This document shows, piece by piece, positions 47,161 through 55,257 of a stretch of DNA of 64,000 nucleotides. A program made the translations under genes and the position numbers. The first letter of the stretch is position 1, and each line of letters opens with the position of its first letter. The DNA lies in the IMG/VR virus record IMGVR_UViG_3300035070_002626, positions 62,001 to 126,000 of that record, one strand, 5' to 3'. The notes below the pieces were generated by a model. The model made no database searches. It had not been told where the DNA came from and was given only the letters and a program-made list of their open reading frames with translations. The DNA is from a virus.

Positions 47161-48699
47161 ATGTATTTTCTTGACTTATATATTATAGTATTAATGTTAG
47201 GAGTGTTCTATGGATTTTTTGTAGGATTAATACCAGTTGCTGGTGCAACCACAGGGCTGATTGCTGTGTACAGTTTTGTTACGTATTTCCATGATCCTTA
47301 CATGCTAGTAGTGTTTACAACCGCAGTAGTTGTTACTAGCAGCATCGGTGATACATTTTGCGGTGTTGTAATGAACGTTCCGGGAGCAGGTGGCGCAGCG
47401 GCTACTATGGTGGATGGATTTCCAATGAGTAGACGGGGACAAGCGGCACGAGCACTTAGTGCAGCAATTAGTACAAGTTGGGTAAACGGTTTGATTTGGG
47501 GATTGCTGGTATTTTTGTTTCTACCATATTATACTAAAATTGTACTGTATTTTGGCACTACTGAAATGTTTGCATTTTTGTTGTTTGCAATGACATGTGT
47601 TATTTTTATTAGCAGCAAATACTGGATCCGTGGCATCTTTGCGCTTGTAGCGGGGGTTGTGTTAGGACTAGTGGGTATGGACCCAGACACCGCAGCACAG
47701 CGTTGGATTACAGTAATACCAAACTTTGACTTTGACACATGGCGTGTTTACTTTACTGACTGGGACTATATCGAAAATGGAATTCAAATGATTCCAGTGA
47801 TGGCAGGTGTACTAGCATTTCCAGAACTAGTAAGTGCATACAGAATGAAAGCCACAAAGGTTAGTTTAACTAAAGGTGATATTCTCAACCAGTTGTGGCA
47901 AGGTATCAAGGACACTTGGAAATATCGTTGGGACGGACTGCGTGGTGGATTCATCGGCGGTTTTGTAGGACTAGTGCCTGGCATCGGCGGCAACATTGCA
48001 GATTGGTTTGCATATAGTCAAACAGTTGCACTGTCACGCAAAAAAACAAAAGGTGAGGTTGACGATTACAATGGCGAAGGGTACCCAGTAGGACAAGGTA
48101 ATGTACAAGGTGTAATTGGATGCGAAGGTGCCAACAATGCACAAAAGGCTACCAGTTATGTTCCTACTATTTTGTTTGGTATTCCGGGTGCACCGTTTGA
48201 AGTTATTGTAATGGGCTTGCTTATGTATGTTGGGCTTGAATTAGGTAGCCCAGCAGTGCTAGCAGACGGCGTGTTCTTTGACCACTTACTGAGCAGTTAT
48301 CTGTGGAGCTTGATAATTATTCTGCCAATTAGTTACGGATTCATTCGTTATGCAGTTTACATTACCAATATTCCATTCAAATATTACTTCTGGCCTATTA
48401 TGGCAAGTCTAGTATGGACTACATCACAGTACACAGGATTCATTGATGATTATCTTATGTTTGCTATGTGTTGCGTGGCTGGACTAGGTATGAAGTATTT
48501 TAAATTCAGTCGTATAAGTTTCCTAATTGGATTTATCTTATCACATAGACTTGAAGCAAGTTGGGTACAATTCAACACATTCGGTTACGGATGGGAAGAT
48601 TTATTACTTGAACCCTTCCCAGCAGCATTTATTGCACTAGCAATAGCGGCTGCAATATGGGGAATATTTTTTAACAAAGCAAAAATTGATTTCGTATAG
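47161..48699 (+). CDS. tctA: Tripartite tricarboxylate transporter large membrane subunit
   Basis: 512 residues, near the usual 500. About twelve hydrophobic segments and conserved TctA signatures: VGLIPVAGATTGLIAVYSF, MNVPGAGGAAATMVDGFPMS, GFVGLVPGIGGNIADWFAYS, and FGIPGAPFEVIVMG. It moves carboxylates such as citrate or tartrate with a TctC binding protein, driven by an ion gradient. The TctB small subunit is missing here, so it may use the host's or be reduced. Followed 9 bases later by tctC. Confidence 0.9.
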   Translation: MYFLDLYIIVLMLGVFYGFFVGLIPVAGATTGLIAVYSFVTYFHDPYMLVVFTTAVVVTSSIGDTFCGVVMNVPGAGGAAATMVDGFPMSRRGQAARALSAAISTSWVNGLIWGLLVFLFLPYYTKIVLYFGTTEMFAFLLFAMTCVIFISSKYWIRGIFALVAGVVLGLVGMDPDTAAQRWITVIPNFDFDTWRVYFTDWDYIENGIQMIPVMAGVLAFPELVSAYRMKATKVSLTKGDILNQLWQGIKDTWKYRWDGLRGGFIGGFVGLVPGIGGNIADWFAYSQTVALSRKKTKGEVDDYNGEGYPVGQGNVQGVIGCEGANNAQKATSYVPTILFGIPGAPFEVIVMGLLMYVGLELGSPAVLADGVFFDHLLSSYLWSLIIILPISYGFIRYAVYITNIPFKYYFWPIMASLVWTTSQYTGFIDDYLMFAMCCVAGLGMKYFKFSRISFLIGFILSHRLEASWVQFNTFGYGWEDLLLEPFPAAFIALAIAAAIWGIFFNKAKIDFV

Positions 48700-48708
48700 G
48701 AGAAAAAC

Positions 48709-49761
48709 ATGCCAATTAAAACACTACTAGCAGGCGCAGTATTTGCACTTGCAGCAACCACAGCAACAGCTGATATTACAGTGGTAAACCCGCAAAAACC
48801 AGGCGGTGGCACAACTGTTTGGACTGAAATCATTATGAAAGAGCTTTCAAAGCATCTAGGTGAGCGTATTGTTCTTCGCAACATTCCGGGCGCACGAGAC
48901 ATTCCGGGTATCAATGCTTGGCATAACGATCTACGTTTTGACGAAAACACAATTGTTGTTACGCATGGCGGTAACGGTGTAAGCTTCTTGCAAGAAGAAG
49001 TTGACTACAACTATGCCGACTATGATTCAATTGGTCTTATGAACTTGAACATTATCATGGGCAAAGTTAAAGGCGCAGACATGGATAAAGCAATCTTTGC
49101 TGGCACAAGTGGTGCTGTCCCAGAAGCATTTGCTATGGCAATGATGACATGTGGCCCAGATAAATCCGTTGATGAGTATATTACTTGCTTTGGTGAAAAC
49201 TTTAAATGGGTTAAAGGTATGAGTGGCGGAGAACGCCGTCTTGCATTTAAACGTGGCGACTTAACAGGTTCACGTGAAAATCCGGCTACATACCAAATCC
49301 ACATTGCACCAGACGAAAATGCAGAACTTTGGTTTCACCATGGTTTGCTTGATCCAGCTACAGGCAAGCACGTAGATGATCCAAACTTCCCAGGTTACCA
49401 ATTTGAAATCAAGTTTAAAGAGCGTTGGGGCGTAGAAGCAAGCGGCGAGTTTTACGATGCGTATGTATTAGTTAAATCATTCCGTGATGGTCTACAAAAA
49501 GCAATTTGGGTCAACAAAGGTAATCCAGAATTGCGTGATCGCTTGGTAGCAGCAATGAACAAAATGGCAAACGACCCAGAGTCAATGGCAGTTATTGAAG
49601 CTAAAAACGGCAAGTACGAATGGTTTATTGGTGAGCGTGGCGACCAAATGCGTGACACACTAATGACATTTATCACAGAAGATGCACTACGCAACTTGGT
49701 AAAATTCAACAAAGAAGCATTGGGACTTAACTCAATACTCAAAGAAAATCTATTTCCGTAA
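48709..49761 (+). CDS. tctC: Tripartite tricarboxylate transporter binding protein
   Basis: 350 residues. Signal peptide (LLAGAVFALAATTATAD), then the TctC/Bug fold: ITVVNPQKPGGGTTVWTEII, VVTHGGNGVSFLQEE, and NIIMGKVKGAD. Periplasmic receptor capturing the carboxylate for TctA. AGGAG site. Codon and length look intact, slightly longer than usual. Ligand is unknown. Confidence 0.88.
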   Translation: MPIKTLLAGAVFALAATTATADITVVNPQKPGGGTTVWTEIIMKELSKHLGERIVLRNIPGARDIPGINAWHNDLRFDENTIVVTHGGNGVSFLQEEVDYNYADYDSIGLMNLNIIMGKVKGADMDKAIFAGTSGAVPEAFAMAMMTCGPDKSVDEYITCFGENFKWVKGMSGGERRLAFKRGDLTGSRENPATYQIHIAPDENAELWFHHGLLDPATGKHVDDPNFPGYQFEIKFKERWGVEASGEFYDAYVLVKSFRDGLQKAIWVNKGNPELRDRLVAAMNKMANDPESMAVIEAKNGKYEWFIGERGDQMRDTLMTFITEDALRNLVKFNKEALGLNSILKENLFP

Positions 49762-49785
49762 AGCTATTAATAAGTAGATGACTAA

Positions 49786-49829
49786 TGTGTGGAAGGGTAT
49801 TTGGCTCTTCCACACACACACACATTTTT
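49786..49829 (+). terminator. Hairpin between tctC and the 2OG oxygenase
   Basis: TGTGTGGAAG (49786-49795) pairs with CTTCCACACA (49807-49816), followed after CACACACA by TTTTT. Could terminate or attenuate transcription from tctAC. Confidence 0.6.
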
Positions 49830-49846
49830 AAAAGGAATAAACAGCA

Positions 49847-50518
49847 ATGGAAAGCAATTGGGAAAAAACTGCTCCACGCAACAACTATCACTATGATGCA
49901 TTTAAGCATGACCCTGCTTATGACAGTATGCGCTATGTGGGCAAGTTCACAGGTGATTGGAAAGAAGCACTGGATAGAACAGTTGAAAAAAGTAACGACA
50001 TTACTTGGCGCACACGCAATCCAATTGATAATCCAAACGGCAGTGAAGACATTGAAGCAGAAGAACTAGATTTGATCAATACTGGTGCGCCTGCTGACTT
50101 GGTTTTAACCAAACTAGACTATGCAATTGAACCTGTTTTCCAGCGTATGACTGATGCGCTACACTTACTACCAGGCGATGATAGAGATGTACAGCGCCGA
50201 GTCCATGTGCAGATGCCCGGACAAGTGTGGAACTTGCATGTTGATAAATTAGAAAAATGGAATAAAGCAGATCCTAAGAGTGTTTATCGATTTATGGTTA
50301 TGTTAAACGATTGGGAACCCGGTCACTTCTTACAGTACGGCAACCAAGTTCACACAGGGTATCGTGCAGGCGAGATTTACAGTTTTGATTGGTTTAATTC
50401 GCCACATTGTACAGCAAACGCAGGCAGAAGTCCACGTTGTACCTTACTAGTAACAGGTGTAGCAACAACAGAAATGCACATGCTGTTCTCGCACTATGAT
50501 CTTCAAATTGAGGTATGA
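49847..50518 (+). CDS. 2-oxoglutarate/Fe(II) oxygenase (aspartyl hydroxylase-like)
   Basis: 223 residues. The metal triad is H131-x-D133 and H187, with R197 for 2-oxoglutarate; FDWFNSPHCTANAGRSPR is the second motif. The fold is like aspartyl/asparaginyl beta-hydroxylases. Frequent in T4-like marine phages; the substrate may be protein or nucleic acid. AAAGGAAT precedes ATG 49847. ATGA overlap with a degenerate gene follows. Confidence 0.85.
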   Translation: MESNWEKTAPRNNYHYDAFKHDPAYDSMRYVGKFTGDWKEALDRTVEKSNDITWRTRNPIDNPNGSEDIEAEELDLINTGAPADLVLTKLDYAIEPVFQRMTDALHLLPGDDRDVQRRVHVQMPGQVWNLHVDKLEKWNKADPKSVYRFMVMLNDWEPGHFLQYGNQVHTGYRAGEIYSFDWFNSPHCTANAGRSPRCTLLVTGVATTEMHMLFSHYDLQIEV

Positions 50519-50622
50519 AACAACTAACAATAGCAGTTGGGCCACAGGGTAGCGGCAACCACTTATATGCTAAAATATTTGGAAGCAATCCAAATGTATA
50601 TGCATTATGTAGAGCACACTGA
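50515..50622 (+). pseudogene. Truncated P-loop (sulfotransferase-like) gene remnant
   Basis: The 35 codons MKQLTIAVGPQGSGNHLYAK then IFGSN... form a P-loop start as in full-length phage proteins of about 200 residues. A stop follows at 50620-50622. In another frame the sequence continues as EHTELDDLIKLASSHRGAL, resembling a C-terminal piece, so an internal deletion or frameshift is likely. Overlaps the oxygenase stop. Confidence 0.55.
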
Positions 50623-50667
50623 GTTAGATGATCTTATTAAACTAGCTAGCTCACACAGGGGTGCACT

Positions 50668-50892
50668 ATGAATCATATAGTTTTTGTAAAGTATGCTAGC
50701 GCCGTAACTATATTGTGTGCTATGGTGTTGCATGTAGCAGGCATCACGCCTTGGAACAGTTTATTACAGATGGTGGGTGCCACAGGATGGATCTATGTTG
50801 GATATAGATGGAAGGAGAAAGCTCTTATACTGAACTTTCTCCCTCAATTTGCAATTATAATACCGATGCTAGTTGCTATGTATTGGTTGTAA
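50668..50892 (+). CDS. Small membrane protein, paralogue of 53697-53939
   Basis: 74 residues with two to three membrane passes. GWIYVGYRWKEKALILNFLP aligns with VWLIVAVRWQERALIITNGV of the minus-strand gene at 53.7 kb. Conserved motif RW-KA/RALI. Convergent with, and overlapping, the gene at 50876. Confidence 0.65.
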   Translation: MNHIVFVKYASAVTILCAMVLHVAGITPWNSLLQMVGATGWIYVGYRWKEKALILNFLPQFAIIIPMLVAMYWL

Positions 50893-51208
50893 CATCAACT
50901 TCATTTATAACATTTTCGTAAGTGTTGTCAACTTCCCATTCTAACCATTGTATTATTTGATCAGTGTTGATGTCTTCACGTATCCATTCGTACTTGCCAG
51001 TGGTAGTGTAGAACAAGTGATCCCAAAATTCGCTTTTAATACGATCTTCTAAGTCTTCGATGTGATTGCTAGGACCTGCATATAGTTTTGTCCAGTTAAC
51101 TTCAAAGCCTGTGTGCCCTTCGTACTTGCGTTTGCGATTGTCGGGATTACTTGTAATACCAAAACACGTGCGTCCCAAATGATTTGACCATATGTACAAG
51201 TAACGCAT
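50876..51208 (-). CDS. GIY-YIG-like small nuclease-fold protein
   Basis: 110 residues from ATG 51208. MRYLYIWSNHLGRTCFGITS then NPDNRKRKYEGHTGF resembles the start of GIY-YIG nucleases (YLY-W/x...FGIT...R...Y). The rest is acidic and helical. The Glu near residue 60 could act as metal ligand. Overlaps the ParB-like stop. Assignment tentative. Confidence 0.55.
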   Translation of the reverse strand: MRYLYIWSNHLGRTCFGITSNPDNRKRKYEGHTGFEVNWTKLYAGPSNHIEDLEDRIKSEFWDHLFYTTTGKYEWIREDINTDQIIQWLEWEVDNTYENVINEVDVTTNT

Positions 51209-51209
51209 C

Positions 51210-52376
51210 TTAAATACCGTTGTACTTGTTGATGTGTTGATCTGGCAAGATTGGAAAGTCCAAGTCGTTTGCATCACAGTACGCATAGAAGTCTAAGATC
51301 AAAATGCTCAACAAACAATTGTCACTCCAACCACCTGGCAAGTCATGTGAACGATTAAACTTTTCCAAACGATTCTTTGCTTGTTTATGAAACTTGCTTG
51401 GACTTGCATATGTAGTTTTAAAGAACTGCATCAGTGCATCCTGCCACTCACGTGTGATAGTTGTTTTGTTTTTACGTGCAAGTTTAGCATAGCGACCTAG
51501 TGCTAGGATAAAGCCACCGTCGACACCTTTTTCATTTGCAAAATAACGATCGTGCAAGCTCAATGCAAATTCAAGATCGTGGATTGCGCTATCAAAGTTC
51601 TCACCTTCCATTTCGGCAACTCGGTTGAGACCTGAAATGTATGTCACCATGCCTGGCTTTGCGCCGTGCCCACGTGCTTCGACTGCTGGGCGTGTGTACA
51701 TATTTGCCTGTTCAACCACAGCCTGGATACGCTCGGCGTGCAAGTCTTCTGTAAGTGTGCTACCATAATTGCGTACACCACTTACACGGCTTTTGTGCAT
51801 AAAGTAAGGTTCAACAGCTTTACGACCTTTATAGTTGATCAAACGGAACAAGAAGTTGCCAAATGCTTCGCCCTTGGTATTGCTGCCCGGAACTACTGCA
51901 AGAGCATCAATTACCTTACATGCAACTGTGAAATCTTTTTCAATCATGCCGGCTTTCCACAGGATGTACAGTGCCACGGCTGTGTGCTGACCCTCTGGGA
52001 TACTGTAACGCCCATTGGGCAACTTGATGGTGTTTACAACTTGCACTGCTCGAGGATCAAACGATTCAATGATGTGTGCTACGTGATCCCAATCAACATC
52101 ACGTTGGTTGTCAATGTTGATATCCAGCAATTCAAATGCTACAAACTCAACGCCGCCAAAGTCTTTAGTTGCATAAGTGCCATTGCAACGATTACGCAGA
52201 CTATTGATTGCATCTGAGATAAGTTTTTGTGTTGGAAGGGTTTTTGTTGGATCAATGCGTGTTTCAAGATCTTCATACAAATCTTTATCTTGGCTACGTT
52301 CCATCAAGTTTTGAATTTTGGCAACGCTAAAAGGGTTGCGCTTGGGCATTGCCCGTGTTTCAAGTTTAACTGTCAT
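51210..52376 (-). CDS. ParB/sulfiredoxin-like DGQHR-type protein
   Basis: 388 residues. NINIDNQRDVDWDHVAHII, then QVVNTIKLPNGRYSIPEGQH (E128-T132) is the ParB-like nuclease box with a GQHT variant. The remaining 250 residues are helical and phage-specific. Similar proteins are common in marine myoviruses; role in DNA or protein binding unknown. Behind GGAGAA and an early promoter (52439). Confidence 0.75.
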   Translation of the reverse strand: MTVKLETRAMPKRNPFSVAKIQNLMERSQDKDLYEDLETRIDPTKTLPTQKLISDAINSLRNRCNGTYATKDFGGVEFVAFELLDINIDNQRDVDWDHVAHIIESFDPRAVQVVNTIKLPNGRYSIPEGQHTAVALYILWKAGMIEKDFTVACKVIDALAVVPGSNTKGEAFGNFLFRLINYKGRKAVEPYFMHKSRVSGVRNYGSTLTEDLHAERIQAVVEQANMYTRPAVEARGHGAKPGMVTYISGLNRVAEMEGENFDSAIHDLEFALSLHDRYFANEKGVDGGFILALGRYAKLARKNKTTITREWQDALMQFFKTTYASPSKFHKQAKNRLEKFNRSHDLPGGWSDNCLLSILILDFYAYCDANDLDFPILPDQHINKYNGI

Positions 52377-52438
52377 TTTGTTTCTCCATTTTGATTCAGT
52401 TAAGAATAGTGTAGGGCTGTTATGCTTCCTACTATTAA

Positions 52439-52467
52439 GTTATAGCATAGTTAAATGCTGTTGTCAA
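52439..52467 (-). promoter_or_regulatory. Early sigma70 promoter TTGACA-17-TATAAC
   Basis: -35 at 52462-52467, -10 at 52439-52444. Heads the ParB-like/GIY-YIG-like operon. Confidence 0.68.
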
Positions 52468-52676
52468 CCATATTTTAACACAAATGCCATATAATCAGCA
52501 TTATTATTTAGAAAAAAAGTATAGCTTCCAGGAGTAGTTGGGGTACTAAAACAATTGATATGCCAGCGCCAGCCGTCTTCAAAGTTCAGCTTGCACCATT
52601 GAACTATACCATCAATGTCGCCAGCTGGTCGTTCAATGTTAACACTGTAATTAAAGGTGGTGGCCAATTCGTGCAT
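52464..52676 (-). CDS. Small Trp/Cys phage protein, paralogue of 53461-53697
   Basis: 70 residues. IDGIVQWCKLNFEDGWRWHI ... SYTFFLNNNADYMAFVLKYG shares the W-C...W-W...F-F---DA--F pattern with the gene at 53461. This small family is common in T4-like marine phages. Function unknown. Confidence 0.65.
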   Translation of the reverse strand: MHELATTFNYSVNIERPAGDIDGIVQWCKLNFEDGWRWHINCFSTPTTPGSYTFFLNNNADYMAFVLKYG

Positions 52677-52678
52677 CT

Positions 52679-53308
52679 TTACAATATATCTTTAATTTGT
52701 TTATACATGTGTTCGGCAACTTGTTTGTGCCCTTGTTCTAAGAAGTGCCCGTTTGGTCCAAGAGGAGAACCGTGGCTCCACTTAATAAAATCATCTCCGG
52801 GCCAACCAATAAAACAATCTGTGTTTAAAAAACCCAACATTTTTTTAAAATGAGGACTATTTTTGTTTTTATCTATTATATCATTGATACCCGACGAAAA
52901 GGCATGCACAAATCGATACGGAATTCTTTGGTTTTCTAAAAAATTTTGCAGTAGTATTGCTTGACATATCCATTCTAAGAATTTTCCAGTGGAGTTGTGA
53001 TACTCGCTGTATAACTGTTTTACAAAAGGATTATTGGTACTATCATTAATATTAATACACAAGCTATTATTATTTTCATCAAAGAATTCGTAGCGGTCTG
53101 GTGTAGTCCAAGCAATAATGGCCAATTCTGGCTTGTGTTCTAAACATTTTTGTATTACTTTGTTGCATACCCAGCTGTTGCTAGCACCTGGTTTAGCAAT
53201 GCTAACTACAATATGGTCAGTCATTTGATTTAGCACACCCGGCCATGCATCGTTCCGGTCTGCAAGCTCGTCACCAAACGTAAAACTGTCACCAAAACAA
53301 TAAATCAT
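52679..53308 (-). CDS. SGNH/GDSL-type hydrolase-like protein (copy 3 of 3)
   Basis: 209 residues. MIYCFGDSFTFGDELADRND is block I, SIAKPGASNSWVCNKVIQ corresponds to the Gly/Asn blocks, LAIIAWTTPDRYEFFD parallels the other copies, and PNGHFLEQGHKQVAEH supplies a His with Glu in place of the usual Asp. Divergent copy; activity less certain. Confidence 0.75.
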   Translation of the reverse strand: MIYCFGDSFTFGDELADRNDAWPGVLNQMTDHIVVSIAKPGASNSWVCNKVIQKCLEHKPELAIIAWTTPDRYEFFDENNNSLCININDSTNNPFVKQLYSEYHNSTGKFLEWICQAILLQNFLENQRIPYRFVHAFSSGINDIIDKNKNSPHFKKMLGFLNTDCFIGWPGDDFIKWSHGSPLGPNGHFLEQGHKQVAEHMYKQIKDIL

Positions 53309-53311
53309 ATA

Positions 53312-53464
53312 TTAGTTCTCGATTGACTTAATAAACTGTTCTATTTTTGCAACCTTCTTTTCTAACATGGCAATACGGTCTTCAGATTGCTCTGCAAGTT
53401 TAGCATCCTCTTCTCGCAATTTGCGACCTATGTAGTTGTGGTAACGTTCTTGATGTTCTTTCAT
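53312..53464 (-). CDS. 50-aa coiled-coil protein
   Basis: ATG 53464. MKEHQERYHNYIGRKLREED then RIAMLEKKVAKIEQFIKSIE, a clear heptad coiled coil. Sits between the SGNH gene and its upstream partner with 3-base gaps. Confidence 0.65.
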   Translation of the reverse strand: MKEHQERYHNYIGRKLREEDAKLAEQSEDRIAMLEKKVAKIEQFIKSIEN

Positions 53465-53697
53465 TGATTTACAAACTCCGGCCATTGCTGTGCAAATAGA
53501 TCAGCATGTTCGTTCAATTCAAAAAAGAATGTATGTTCATACACATCAGTCCACGTATCCATCTTCCATTGGTGCCGCTCTAAGTTACGTCTACACCATG
53601 TTTTACCTTGTGTGTCAAGATCGCTGTGTAGACGAACTGAATGAGGATTGTTACTCATCCATCGCATTTTGTATTCACTTATTTCTAAAGGTGTCAT
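53461..53697 (-). CDS. Small Trp/Cys phage protein, paralogue of 52464-52676
   Basis: 78 residues. TWCRRNLERHQWKMDTWTDV then YEHTFFFELNEHADLFAQQW fits the W-C...F-FE---DA--F family. Overlaps the coiled-coil gene by 4 bases. Confidence 0.65.
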   Translation of the reverse strand: MTPLEISEYKMRWMSNNPHSVRLHSDLDTQGKTWCRRNLERHQWKMDTWTDVYEHTFFFELNEHADLFAQQWPEFVNQ

Positions 53698-53939
53698 TAA
53701 ATATACTCGTAAAATCTAAGTAAGCCAACAACAGTAATGAGGCACATAACACCGTTGGTAATAATTAGTGCACGTTCCTGCCACCGAACCGCAACTATCA
53801 ACCAGACAAATCCGCCACAAAACAGCACCAGTGGGCCAAGCGGATATGACATTGGGTGTGCACTCACAATGTAGCTACCTACACATAATATCGATGTTGC
53901 AATCCATTTTAAAATAGTATCAACTGTTTGAGATGTCAT
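53697..53939 (-). CDS. Small membrane protein, paralogue of 50668-50892
   Basis: 80 residues from ATG 53939, which follows a GTTAAATA box by 5 nt. Two hydrophobic passes and VWLIVAVRWQERALIITNGV shared with the plus-strand copy. Unknown role. Confidence 0.65.
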   Translation of the reverse strand: MTSQTVDTILKWIATSILCVGSYIVSAHPMSYPLGPLVLFCGGFVWLIVAVRWQERALIITNGVMCLITVVGLLRFYEYI

Positions 53940-53944
53940 ATGCA

Positions 53945-53952
53945 TATTTAAC
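53945..53952 (-). promoter_or_regulatory. Late-type box GTTAAATA, 5 nt before ATG
   Basis: GTTAAATA-TGCAT-ATG(53939). The box includes the stop of the upstream lipoprotein gene. Predicted leaderless. Confidence 0.45.
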
Positions 53953-54109
53953 ATCCGGATCCTCTATTGTTGCGTGTGTCCAACATGTCTCTCAGACAGT
54001 TGTTAAACAATTCTTTTGCACCGTGTGCATTTTGTACACCGTGATACCCTGGCACGTTGGAACAAGCACCTAATAATAGCACCATTGTAACAATCAATAC
54101 TGGTTTCAT
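53948..54109 (-). CDS. 53-aa putative lipoprotein
   Basis: ATG 54109. Signal VLIVTMVLLLGACSNVPGY with lipobox LLGAC, then a short Asn/Gly-rich mature part with two Cys. Could be an entry-exclusion type lipoprotein or an o-spanin-like peptide. Tentative. Confidence 0.55.
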   Translation of the reverse strand: MKPVLIVTMVLLLGACSNVPGYHGVQNAHGAKELFNNCLRDMLDTRNNRGSGC

Positions 54110-54360
54110 TCTTCGTCTCCGTCGTTTTTAATCAGCAAATTTTTATTGTTTGCTATCAAGTTATCCTGGACATCGTACACTTGTTCGTGCTTAATCATCT
54201 TGATAATTGTATTAGTGAGATCAACTTCTGTGCGCAAGTATCCAATCTTTCGATTTAATTCTTCAAGCTCTTTGAGGTAATACTCAAGTTCTTGCTCTTT
54301 GCGTAGACGTTGCTCAATAAAGTCTGTGATTAAGATAAGCCTTTTCTCTGCGTCACTCAT
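54106..54360 (-). CDS. 84-aa coiled-coil phage protein
   Basis: ATG 54360. MSDAEKRLILITDFIEQRLR then KEQELEYYLKELEELNRKIG is a long coiled coil, conserved in T4-like cyanophages. Longer start would overlap the next gene. Confidence 0.65.
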   Translation of the reverse strand: MSDAEKRLILITDFIEQRLRKEQELEYYLKELEELNRKIGYLRTEVDLTNTIIKMIKHEQVYDVQDNLIANNKNLLIKNDGDEE

Positions 54361-54586
54361 AATCGGTACATTCGACTCCAACTCGTTGATCTTGAAAGTC
54401 AATGATTTTTAGTTCTTTTCCTGTAAAGTGAAGGCATGCAGCATTGTATTCAGCAAAGTCAACAATCGGAATAACTGCACGAATTGGATCTTTCCAATTT
54501 TTTAAATCGTATGTTAAGTCATTAAACAACTGTTTTTTCATGCTACAATTGAGTGTAGTATTGTTGTCAATCAACATTTCTTTCAT
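54353..54586 (-). CDS. 77-aa early protein, unknown
   Basis: ATG 54586 behind AGGAG. FNDLTYDLKNWKDPIRAVIP then IVDFAEYNAACLHFTGKELK. Conserved small phage protein. First gene under the promoter at 54616. Confidence 0.6.
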   Translation of the reverse strand: MKEMLIDNNTTLNCSMKKQLFNDLTYDLKNWKDPIRAVIPIVDFAEYNAACLHFTGKELKIIDFQDQRVGVECTDYE

Positions 54587-54615
54587 CGTTGCTCTCCTAA
54601 TTAACTTATAATACT

Positions 54616-54643
54616 ATTATAACATCAACTGCACACTTGTCAA
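54616..54643 (-). promoter_or_regulatory. Early sigma70 promoter TTGACA-16-TATAAT
   Basis: -35 at 54638-54643, -10 at 54616-54621; 16-bp spacing. Heads the minus-strand run 54586-52464. Confidence 0.68.
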
Positions 54644-54730
54644 CCTGAAAAGATCTAAAAGCATTGCATGTATTGCATATCGAGTATGCGCTATAAACAG
54701 TTGTTTTTAGCAAATTTCTGTATTATACTT

Positions 54731-54738
54731 TATAAATA
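54731..54738 (+). promoter_or_regulatory. T4 late promoter TATAAATA (plus strand)
   Basis: Perfect TATAAATA; predicted +1 near 54744, a 70-nt leader before the DUF1127-like ATG 54814. Should drive the DUF1127 to glyA block. Confidence 0.6.
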
Positions 54739-54813
54739 AATGTGTTGCAACGCAGCATAGGGTTGGTTGCAATATACATTTTTTAACACATACACATACT
54801 TGAGGATACGAAC

Positions 54814-55069
54814 AATGACTACAGTAGTAGCAAACACATTTAACCAGGCTGGCATTGCTAGCGTTTTTAACTGGATCAAAAAAGCAATCAATGAGCATCA
54901 AAGACGCAAATTGATCCGTTTCACAATCAAAGAACTTAATCAACTATCAAATCGCGAACTAAACGACATTGGTCTCACTCGCTGCGACATTTGGCACATT
55001 GCTAATTCGTCATATCCAAAAGGCACAACAGTTTCTAGCGTTACACGCAATGTGAGAGGTTGGGCATAA
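54814..55069 (+). CDS. DUF1127 (YjiS-like) protein
   Basis: 84 residues from ATG 54814 with GAGG. INEHQRRKLIRFTIKELNQL and SNRELNDIGLTRCDI are the DUF1127 arginine/leucine motif (R-L-R-L---EL-DIGL). This family is expanded in Alphaproteobacteria and linked to phosphate/carbon uptake regulation and RNA binding. Unusual in a phage and points to the host group. Confidence 0.85.
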
Positions 55070-55257
55070 TGGAAGTAGTAGGAAACCTACCAGTACAAGC
55101 GCCCAAGTTTATCAAAACACTTGGCAAGTATGCAGTAGCATTTGCAATGGGCGTATGGGCCATTGGTGAATCAGCAGGCAGAGCAAGAGCAGCTGCTGAA
55201 CTACACCGTTTGGGTTACACAGAAGAAGCAAAAGCACTTATGTTGGAGAGCAAATAA
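55069..55257 (+). CDS. 62-aa small protein of the DUF1127 cluster
   Basis: ATG 55069 overlaps the previous stop (TAATG). VGNLPVQAPKFIKTLGKYAV (membrane-like helix) then GRARAAAELHRLGYTEEAKA, similar to C-terminal segments of alphaproteobacterial small proteins. TAATG coupling again to the next gene. Confidence 0.65.
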   Translation: MEVVGNLPVQAPKFIKTLGKYAVAFAMGVWAIGESAGRARAAAELHRLGYTEEAKALMLESK

